In this document: one piece after another, positions 1-5,160 of the stretch
Layout: the number at the start of each line of letters is the position of its first letter
Position numbering within the stretch: position 1 is the first letter of the stretch
Assembly: GCA_903835275.1 (NCBI GenBank)
Contig: CAILMK010000033.1
Location: forward strand, 1 to 5,160
Length of the DNA stretch: 5,160 bases
Origin: an uncultured bacterium
GTDB taxonomy: Bacteria > Bacteroidota > Bacteroidia > CAILMK01
Reading direction: 5' to 3'
The notes under the pieces: generated by a model
Seen by the model: only the letters and a program-made list of their open reading frames with translations
The model's database searches: none
Told to the model about the DNA's origin: nothing
Program-made: the position numbers and the translations under genes

Positions 1-584
1 AATTTATCAAAAATTGAATCCTTCCAATCAGGAAAATATTTATCAAACAATTGTCCGATGATGTTTTCCTGTTCTTCAAAATTAAGGATTGAATTCAGCA
101 GGTATTTCAACCGGGCGCGCTCGTCACTATCATAGCAATAATTGAACCTCGCCTTTGGCCAATCCTCATCTGAAAATTTCTTTCCATAAATTTCAAATGC
201 CTGCAATTCCAGAAGTGCTAAATATTCTTCAGGAGCAATATTGGCAGAAATAATATGAATTTTATGTGCAGTACTTATTTTTCCATCAATACTATTTTCG
301 GTGTTAACGAAAAACATAGCGGGAATACCTTTGTTTTCAAGTATGGGTAATGCGAGTTCAGTTTGTTCTGCAAGGCCGTCATCAAATGTTACCAGAATGC
401 TTTTATCAGGTAACGATTTACCATTGATAACCGAATCACGTATTTGTTCTGCACTTACAAACTCACCAATGCTTCCAAGTATATTCAACTGCTTCTCGAA
501 CTGTCCGGGCGTAACGCCAAATATCCCGGGATAAGGAGTTGAAAAATCTTCACGTATATAATGATAATTTACTGCTATCAGCAT
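1..584 (-). CDS. Polysaccharide deacetylase (NodB homology, CE4 family), partial at 3' end
   Basis: The N-terminal 194 codons of a metal-dependent carbohydrate esterase expected to remove N- or O-acetyl groups from a glycan or glycan precursor. The protein begins MLIAVNYHYIREDF and continues PYPGIFGVTPGQFEKQLNIL (17-36), the characteristic start of deacetylases found in LPS and O-antigen loci. Motif 1 is TFDDG (66-70): Asp68 is the predicted catalytic base and Asp69 the first metal ligand. The strand IPAMFFVNT (87-95) follows. The region after this, with STAHKIH (104-110), is mostly helical and charged, and is an insertion; the second metal-binding motif (H-S/T-x-x-H) is not reached within the window and is expected beyond base 1. 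There is no signal peptide, so the enzyme may act in the cytosol on a precursor. The ATG directly follows the TAA of the glycosyltransferase gene (0-nt gap) and has an AAAGGA just upstream. The frame remains open to the window edge, so this is truncation by the window, not a broken gene. Confidence 0.9.
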   Translation of the reverse strand, partial: MLIAVNYHYIREDFSTPYPGIFGVTPGQFEKQLNILGSIGEFVSAEQIRDSVINGKSLPDKSILVTFDDGLAEQTELALPILENKGIPAMFFVNTENSIDGKISTAHKIHIISANIAPEEYLALLELQAFEIYGKKFSDEDWPKARFNYCYDSDERARLKYLLNSILNFEEQENIIGQLFDKYFPDWKDSIFDK

Positions 585-1775
585 TTATCCTTTTTTTGAA
601 ATTGATTCTACGACTGAAGAATATCTTATCTCCAGACCTTCTTCCACGAAATATTTTTTAAAATCTTCAATTGCATTGTCACTTATTTTCCTCCGCAATT
701 CCCCATCCTTCATAATGTTTAGAATTGCATCACCCATTTCATCAAGGGTTGACACCAAAATACAATTATGTCTGTTTTTCAATTCAGGGAAACATCTTAC
801 TGAAGCCGCCACTGCCAACAATACCTGCCCATAGGAAAGCACTAATGGAACGCGTGTGCGCGTCCCGGTATTTTCATGCCATGGAACAATGTGAATATCT
901 CCTTTTCTCATCACTTTTGATAGATCAGAAACAAAACCCAGCCATGAAAATGACTTTATGGATTCAGATAATGTATTGGAAGCTCCATCAAGATTTCCAA
1001 TTATTTTCAGCCTGTCCTTTGGAAGATTTAAACTGCCCCAAACTTTATTAATGAAGTTATCCAGGCCAATCCTATTCGCCGTGGTATTCATGCCGCCCAG
1101 GTGTACAATATCGGGTATCTCCGCATACTGTATATTAGTTTGAATGGGATACGCGGACGGTATATAAAAGGATTTTAAAACTCCCAATTTATAAATATCT
1201 GTAAACTCTGTATATGATCCTGAAACAACCGCTGATGAAAACTTACAGACGTCAATCTCTCTTGCCTTATGGATTGCATCTTCAGGAGTATTACTTTTCA
1301 AGGCCTTTATACGATATATCCAGTCGTGGTGCATATATACCACAGGAACATTTTTCACATTCACAGCTATGGATGCCGGAAGAAAATGTTGTGCCCAGAT
1401 AAAGTCGATGTTCCTGCTTTTACTTAACTTTTCGATTTCTTTAAATACCGGCAAATACGTCAGGTGCATTGCTGACCTCATTCCGCCGGTTAAGGAAAAG
1501 ACCTTATTCCTTAATTTAAAGGCTATATTTTTATTGATGGAATAATTCAAGTAGACAATTTCCTCTGAATTTCTCCGAATGACATCCATTTCCGAAGGAT
1601 TGTTTTTATAAAATTCTATAAATTCGCTCCGCTTTTTTTGTGAGGCGTAATGCAAAATAGTTACCTTGCAACCAATGCGATTCAAGGCAAGAAGCTGATC
1701 GTAATAAATGGTTGAACCTCCACCAGAATAATTGCGGGAAATAGGATCATCAGGAACTATATAAAGGCAGTTCAT
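585..1775 (-). CDS. Glycosyltransferase family 4-like protein
   Basis: Complete 396-aa GT-B glycosyltransferase expected to add a sugar from a nucleotide-sugar donor to a lipid-linked glycan at the cytosolic face of the membrane. The N-terminal acceptor domain starts with LYIVPDDPISRNYSGGGSTIYYDQLLALNRIGCKVTIL (4-41), where the Gly-rich loop and following helix are the usual GT4 opening. A VVYMHHDWIYR segment (145-155) occupies the place where GT4 proteins often carry an active-site His/Asp region. The donor domain begins around VHLGGMNTTANRIGLDNFINKVW (224-246), followed by IIGNLDG (258-264), FSWLGFVSDLSKVM (276-289), DIHIVPWHENTGTRTRVPLVLSYGQVLLAV (293-322) and HNCILV (336-341). The GTRTRVPLVLSYG block replaces the common E-x7-E motif: the usual second Glu before the 'A-x-G-x-P' turn is absent (Leu-Val-Leu instead). 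No membrane span is evident. It overlaps the preceding gene by 4 nt and directly abuts the next. The family call is firm; sugar and linkage are unknown. Confidence 0.85.
   Translation of the reverse strand: MNCLYIVPDDPISRNYSGGGSTIYYDQLLALNRIGCKVTILHYASQKKRSEFIEFYKNNPSEMDVIRRNSEEIVYLNYSINKNIAFKLRNKVFSLTGGMRSAMHLTYLPVFKEIEKLSKSRNIDFIWAQHFLPASIAVNVKNVPVVYMHHDWIYRIKALKSNTPEDAIHKAREIDVCKFSSAVVSGSYTEFTDIYKLGVLKSFYIPSAYPIQTNIQYAEIPDIVHLGGMNTTANRIGLDNFINKVWGSLNLPKDRLKIIGNLDGASNTLSESIKSFSWLGFVSDLSKVMRKGDIHIVPWHENTGTRTRVPLVLSYGQVLLAVAASVRCFPELKNRHNCILVSTLDEMGDAILNIMKDGELRRKISDNAIEDFKKYFVEEGLEIRYSSVVESISKKG
588..593 (-). promoter_or_regulatory. Shine-Dalgarno-like AAAGGA before the deacetylase start
   Basis: AAAGGA lies inside the last codons of the glycosyltransferase gene, with only the TAA stop (3 nt) between it and the ATG at 584-582. 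The spacing is shorter than the usual 5-9 nt, so the site may work mainly with coupling from the upstream gene. It supports the ATG at 584 as the start of the deacetylase. Confidence 0.5.
1772..1775 (-). other. ATGA start/stop overlap (translational coupling)
   Basis: The ATG of the 396-aa glycosyltransferase gene (1775-1773) overlaps the TGA (1774-1772) that ends the 474-aa gene. The upstream 25 bases are A-rich (GAAAGAAAATCAGAA before the ATG) without a strong Shine-Dalgarno core, so initiation probably depends on coupling. Confidence 0.85.
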
Positions 1776-3196
1776 TTCTGATTTTCTTTCTTTATATTTC
1801 CGTGTATTTCCTTCACTACTGCAGCAAGCCTTTCACCACTTTTGCCATCCATATTATTGGCGATAAATTCTGCCATCTCCCTTCTTTTCTCCCTGTGAAG
1901 GGAAGGATCCTTAAGATAAGATTTCACAGCCAGCGCCAATTCATCAAAATCTTTTACTAGCCATAATCCACCACCTTCGGCAACAGGCTTGAAGTGTTCC
2001 CAAACGTGATTAAGTTCTTTAATATACCGGGTGTCCAATCCTCCCTCGCTGGAATCAAAATCTATATTTACCACAGGTTTATCCAAAAGCGCAGCATCTA
2101 TAGCTGAGGTTGATGACATATTTACCACGACATCCACCTGATAGAATGTATTCGCCCAATTGCGCGTTGCTTCTTCATTAAGGTTCCTGTTTTTCCCAAA
2201 GCCGGATGGGTCACTTGTTTTCTGAATCACCAAACGTCCCGGGTATTTTTCAAAACGTTTTAAAAGATTTTTTGCATCAAACATCGGATGCGGACGGACC
2301 AGGTAATTCACTTCTCCGAAATATCCCTCACTTACTTTTTTAGCAAGATACATGATGGTTTCGGATTCATCCCACATATTCGGTGAACCCGTAGCATACA
2401 TCACAATCGGCAACTTGGGATCCAGTCCATTTTCTTCGCAGAATTGTTCCCTGGTGGTCCTGAAATCTTCCCTGTATAAAATGTCAAATTGGGGCGCTCC
2501 CGGAGCATACACTTTTACATTCCTGGTTTGAGGGAAAAACCAATCCACATGCTTTTTCATCTGGTCGTTCCAAACAATATACGCATCATAATTAAAGAGA
2601 AACCTGCTATTTGTAAATACATTATCCCATGAGGTGGTATAAGCAATCACCGGTATCTTCTTATTAATGAAATACGAATTCAAAGCCTGGTCTTCCGTCC
2701 AGTAATAACCCATTGATAAGACCAGATCAGGTGAATACGTTTTTAGCCTCTCTTCAGTTTCAGGACTTCTCTTATAAGTAAGGAATAACTTATTATTGAG
2801 CCAGTTTTCAAATTTCTTCTCCATGTGAAGACCAGAGATCATACCGCCGAAAAAATTATAAAGCAATTTCAGGTGTGCCGGTATCTGATATTTCCTTCTT
2901 ATCTCATAAAAACTGATTCTGCAGGCGGGTTTATACCTGAGGTCCCATGCCCTCTCATTGATCCTTCTTAAAAGAGAATGCGGAAAATATTTCAGCGGCT
3001 TGAATTCAGGAAACTGTTGTACATTTTTAAATTTCCGGTCCCACAATTCCTTTAATCCCTCATCCTTATAGGATGTTGCCCATATAGTGATCTCAAAATC
3101 TTTCTCGAGTTCATCTGTAAAATTAGTAAAAAGCAAAATACGCTCAATTAAAAGTGAAGCTGAGAGTATTAATAATTTCGGTTTCCCTGACATCAT
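1772..3196 (-). CDS. CDP-glycerol glycerophosphotransferase-like / surface polysaccharide transferase (GT-B)
   Basis: Complete 474-aa, probably cytosolic protein; the hydrophobic stretch KLLILSASLLIERILLF (7-23) reads as the first strand and helix of a Rossmann domain and not as a signal peptide. The domain boundary has TTSWDNVFTNSRF (187-199), then YDAYIVWNDQMKKH (203-216) and VYAPGAPQFDIL (229-240). This SWDN / VWN / GAPQFD series is recognisable from uncharacterised proteins related to CDP-glycerol glycerophosphotransferases in capsule and LPS loci. The C-terminal domain has YLVRPHPMFD (298-307), corresponding to the R/K-x-HP nucleotide-binding motif, and VVVNMSSTSAIDAALLDKPVVNIDFD (356-381), the Ser/Thr loop followed by A-L-L-x-K-P. 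It ends in NNMDGKSGERLAAVV (447-461). It follows the 418-aa gene by 5 nt and overlaps the next gene by 4 nt. Expected role: transfer of a sugar or polyol-phosphate unit from an activated nucleotide donor onto the growing glycan. The exact substrate cannot be assigned. Confidence 0.78.
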   Translation of the reverse strand: MMSGKPKLLILSASLLIERILLFTNFTDELEKDFEITIWATSYKDEGLKELWDRKFKNVQQFPEFKPLKYFPHSLLRRINERAWDLRYKPACRISFYEIRRKYQIPAHLKLLYNFFGGMISGLHMEKKFENWLNNKLFLTYKRSPETEERLKTYSPDLVLSMGYYWTEDQALNSYFINKKIPVIAYTTSWDNVFTNSRFLFNYDAYIVWNDQMKKHVDWFFPQTRNVKVYAPGAPQFDILYREDFRTTREQFCEENGLDPKLPIVMYATGSPNMWDESETIMYLAKKVSEGYFGEVNYLVRPHPMFDAKNLLKRFEKYPGRLVIQKTSDPSGFGKNRNLNEEATRNWANTFYQVDVVVNMSSTSAIDAALLDKPVVNIDFDSSEGGLDTRYIKELNHVWEHFKPVAEGGGLWLVKDFDELALAVKSYLKDPSLHREKRREMAEFIANNMDGKSGERLAAVVKEIHGNIKKENQK

Positions 3197-3204
3197 GAAA
3201 ATTA
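3191..3204 (-). other. 5-nt junction with tandem ATG start
   Basis: The TAA of the 418-aa gene (3204-3202) is followed after 5 nt by two in-frame ATG codons (3196-3194 and 3193-3191). No Shine-Dalgarno motif is evident, only an A/T-rich leader. Either ATG could initiate; they differ by one residue. The first is annotated because it lies closer to the upstream stop. Confidence 0.6.
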
Positions 3205-4458
3205 AATCTTGTTAATAATATCGATCATGCGTTCCATGCTTTTTCCATCCGCCATTAGCATTTCCTCACAACCTTTTTTGCGAATTTCATTCATTTGCAA
3301 AATATATTCCTCGTCAAATAAATTGTCGTATATTTTCTTTTTGAGCGTTTCAAAAGTATCCGCGTAATCCAATCCTACATAATAACGGGTATTTTTATAT
3401 TCCGGTATTGTATTCCATAAAAACGAACTTATGGTCGGCACGTCCATGCCTACCGCATGTGCGAGGGTGGTTGACATGGAGGAAATCATTAGTGAACTCC
3501 CTTTGATCGCGGTCACGGTGCTAAATGATGAATCAATGACAATAGCTTCCGGGTCTATCTCCTTTATAACCCTGATATTTTTTTCATCTTCCTTGGGATG
3601 AATTTTTATCACTCTTTTATAGCCGGGCGCCGATTCTTTAATAGCCAGTAAAATGGAACGCTGCGCATCAACTCTCTCTTGATCTGTCAATTTTTTAAGC
3701 CTGCTGTAGTCCTCGCGTGTATGGATAACATATTTATCTTCGGGAAGCAAACCAATTGCTACCTTAAATGTACGGATTTCTTCAGCACTTATACTTCTTC
3801 CCAAATACAATTCATCACATTGAATGTTCCCGGTAATATGAATCTTGCGATCATCAATTCCCGCTTCCAAAGCAAATTTCCTGAATATATTACTGATCAA
3901 AAAATAATATGTATAGGGAGCAAGTAAGGGCCACGGATCACTTACACCACTCATTTTTGTTTGTATCGCCTTTCTAACAATGATTTTAAATTTTAGCCAT
4001 GCGCTCAGCTTGCTTCTGTTGTATTCAGCCTCGGTATTTTTAATAGCACTAAGCACTTTTTGTGAGTGCATTAGCGTCCACTGATAATAAATACTCGGGA
4101 TATTCATCTCACCGGATATTTTATAAAACATCCCGTCAAATAAATTTTTTGTAGTGATTATCATTGAAGGCTTAATCCTTTTCAAGAGGGCAATTGTAAA
4201 TTCTTCCTTCTGCTTTTTAACTTTGGTAACCTGATCAAATAAACTCTGGGACGACCATGCATTTTCAATAAGCTCCTCACAAGCGTAATTTTTATCAGAA
4301 ACAGATTTTAATGCCGCAGTCCGCAATTTTAAAACAGGATTTGTTATTATAAAATATATTTCAAATCCCTGTTTAGATGCTTCATCAGCTATTTCCAAGA
4401 GGTAATAGACATCCTGCGCATAGCTGCCGATAAATAAAATTTTCTTCTTCAAATCCAT
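3202..4458 (-). CDS. GT-B-fold transferase resembling CDP-glycerol glycerophosphotransferase / capsule synthesis proteins
   Basis: Complete 418-aa protein with no signal peptide and no clear membrane span; likely cytosolic or peripheral on the inner membrane. The N-terminal half opens with KKILFIGSYAQDVYYLLEIADEASKQGFEIYFI (about residues 4-37), a Rossmann-like strand-helix-strand as in GT-B proteins. The junction has HITGNIQCDEL (207-217), comparable to the 'TG-x-x-x-x-D' linker before the second domain in this superfamily. The C-terminal domain carries KIHPKED (285-291) and SSMSTTLAHAVGMDVPTISS (326-345). These resemble the K/R-x-HP and Ser/Thr-rich loop plus A-x-x-x-G-x-P motifs that bind the nucleotide donor in CDP-glycerol transferases, some sialyltransferases and UDP-GlcNAc 2-epimerases. 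It ends with ADGKSMERMIDII (403-415), echoing the next gene. It is coupled to the dehydrogenase upstream and lies 5 nt from the next start. Donor and acceptor are unknown. An epimerase role is less likely given the gene context. Confidence 0.75.
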   Translation of the reverse strand: MDLKKKILFIGSYAQDVYYLLEIADEASKQGFEIYFIITNPVLKLRTAALKSVSDKNYACEELIENAWSSQSLFDQVTKVKKQKEEFTIALLKRIKPSMIITTKNLFDGMFYKISGEMNIPSIYYQWTLMHSQKVLSAIKNTEAEYNRSKLSAWLKFKIIVRKAIQTKMSGVSDPWPLLAPYTYYFLISNIFRKFALEAGIDDRKIHITGNIQCDELYLGRSISAEEIRTFKVAIGLLPEDKYVIHTREDYSRLKKLTDQERVDAQRSILLAIKESAPGYKRVIKIHPKEDEKNIRVIKEIDPEAIVIDSSFSTVTAIKGSSLMISSMSTTLAHAVGMDVPTISSFLWNTIPEYKNTRYYVGLDYADTFETLKKKIYDNLFDEEYILQMNEIRKKGCEEMLMADGKSMERMIDIINKI

Positions 4459-4460
4459 TA
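4456..4460 (-). other. TAATG stop/start overlap (translational coupling)
   Basis: The dehydrogenase stop TAA (4460-4458) shares its last base with the ATG (4458-4456) of the 418-aa gene. A weak purine-rich GGAAAA lies just upstream inside the end of the dehydrogenase gene. This arrangement normally means reinitiation by the same ribosomes, and it fixes the start of the downstream gene. Confidence 0.85.
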
Positions 4461-5160
4461 TTTTCCGGAGCCTTTCACGGCATTCATAAGTTTTTCAGCC
4501 ATAAATATCTCACAATCGTGCATTGCCTCAAACGATGCTCCGCCTATGTGGGGTGTTATAATTACATTATATCCCTCTCTGGCAAGTTTTACCAATGGAT
4601 TATTACCAATATTTCCATCCAATTCATCCGAGAGAACGTCAATAGCTATACCTTTTATTTTTTTATCAACGAGCATATTTGCCAAGACGGTTTCGTCAAC
4701 AATTCCACCGCGGGAGGTATTGATAAACCAGCTTCCCTCTTTCATATTGGAAAGTCTTTCAGCATTCAAGTAATTTCTATTTTCTTCTGTTAGATGAATA
4801 TGTACAGACACAATATCTGACCATGCCAGTAATTCCTCTGCGGTTCCAAATGATCTATACGAATGCTTGCCATCAGGCATATTTTTTACATCATAATAAC
4901 CAACATTCATTCCAAATGCATCGCAATATTTAGCAAGAATCCTTCCTATTCTTCCCAGCCCAATAATCCCGATATTCTTATCTTTCAGCTGATATCCCCT
5001 GAATTTATTCCTATCCCAATTATTTTTCAGGACATCATTATATGATGCCGGAATATTTCTTAACAAGGAAAGGATTAAACCAAAAGTCAGGTCAGCCGTG
5101 GAAGGAATGGTATCTAAAAAATCATCTTCACCGCGCAAGCTGATAATTTCAATTCCGCGT
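4458..5160 (-). CDS. D-isomer-specific 2-hydroxyacid dehydrogenase (SerA-like), partial at 5' end
   Basis: NAD-dependent oxidoreductase interconverting a D-2-hydroxy acid and a 2-keto acid; cytosolic. The visible 233 residues (numbered from the first full codon at 5159) contain the Rossmann fingerprint IGLGRIGRILA (Gly67, Gly69, Gly72) and an acidic residue in YYDV (Asp90), which in this family favours NAD over NADP. All three expected catalytic residues are present: Arg150 in NTSRGGIVDE, Glu179 in AIDVLSDE and His204 in TPHIGGAS. The family is usually about 310-330 aa, so roughly 80-95 N-terminal residues lie outside the window. The reading frame stays open through 5160 (RGIEIISLRGEDDFL), and this segment matches the family's usual core, so a TTG at 5138 is not the true start. 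The stop overlaps the next gene's ATG by one base. The substrate cannot be read from this fragment: 3-phosphoglycerate is possible, but a sugar-derived or glycan-substituent acid fits the neighbours as well. Confidence 0.93.
   Translation of the reverse strand, partial: RGIEIISLRGEDDFLDTIPSTADLTFGLILSLLRNIPASYNDVLKNNWDRNKFRGYQLKDKNIGIIGLGRIGRILAKYCDAFGMNVGYYDVKNMPDGKHSYRSFGTAEELLAWSDIVSVHIHLTEENRNYLNAERLSNMKEGSWFINTSRGGIVDETVLANMLVDKKIKGIAIDVLSDELDGNIGNNPLVKLAREGYNVIITPHIGGASFEAMHDCEIFMAEKLMNAVKGSGK

Noticed and set aside
301..534. Plus-strand open frame opposite the deacetylase gene
   Set aside because: It is antisense to a confidently identified CE4 domain (TFDDG on the other strand), the translation has no recognisable domain, and it has no supported ribosome binding site.
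725..1402. Several short plus-strand open frames opposite the GT4-like gene
   Set aside because: They overlap one another in different frames and lie entirely within a complete, motif-bearing minus-strand gene; their translations look like random antisense peptides.
3679..3927. Plus-strand open frame of 82 codons opposite the 418-aa transferase gene
   Set aside because: It is a shadow of the minus-strand gene without any domain, signal or operon support.
3202..4458. Annotation of the 418-aa protein as a UDP-GlcNAc 2-epimerase
   Set aside because: The HP motif and Ser/Thr loop are common to several GT-B families, and I do not see the full epimerase signature. The transferase call is broader and fits the neighbours better.
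4518..5045. Plus-strand open frames opposite the dehydrogenase gene
   Set aside because: The opposite strand encodes all catalytic and NAD-binding motifs of a 2-hydroxyacid dehydrogenase. The plus-strand peptides are antisense by-products of AT-rich codons.
1..5160. Possible terminators, promoters, riboswitches, CRISPR or insertion-sequence remnants
   Set aside because: There is no noncoding stretch longer than 5 nt and no direct or inverted repeat series that I could recognise by eye; the coding frames are intact throughout.

Overview
The window is a 5.16 kb slice of a surface-polysaccharide (LPS O-antigen, capsule or similar glycan) biosynthesis locus. All real genes lie on the minus strand, so transcription runs from the high-coordinate end to the low-coordinate end. 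Both edges cut through genes. The DNA is moderately AT-rich. Upstream of most starts there are A-rich stretches instead of strong Shine-Dalgarno motifs. This would fit a Bacteroidota-like or other AT-rich Gram-negative bacterium, but the taxonomic call is a weak inference; nothing in the window is diagnostic of a phylum.

Layout in transcription order: (1) 5160-4458, the C-terminal three quarters of an NAD-dependent D-isomer-specific 2-hydroxyacid dehydrogenase (SerA-like), 5' end outside the window; (2) 4458-3202, a 418-aa GT-B-type protein resembling the CDP-glycerol glycerophosphotransferase / capsule-synthesis superfamily; (3) 3196-1772, a 474-aa protein of the same broad superfamily but a different subfamily; (4) 1775-585, a 396-aa GT4-like glycosyltransferase; (5) 584-1, the N-terminal 194 residues of a NodB-type (CE4) polysaccharide deacetylase, 3' end outside the window.

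The five genes are packed with essentially no intergenic DNA: TAATG overlap (1 nt), 5-nt gap, ATGA overlap (4 nt), and a 0-nt TAA|ATG abutment. They are almost certainly one polycistronic, translationally coupled unit. No promoter, terminator, RNA gene, mobile element, CRISPR array or long repeat is visible, and no stretch without a gene exceeds 5 nt.

A plausible joint role (inference): the dehydrogenase makes or consumes a 2-hydroxy/2-keto acid used in an unusual sugar or substituent, the three GT-B proteins transfer sugars or polyol-phosphate-like groups onto a lipid-linked glycan, and the deacetylase trims N- or O-acetyl groups. The combination is typical of variable glycan loci. I see no convincing evidence of a wholly new type of system; the most interesting points are the pair of divergent CDP-glycerol-transferase-like proteins, the dehydrogenase at the head of the glycosyltransferase run, the GT4 protein lacking the usual Glu, and the long insertion in the deacetylase.
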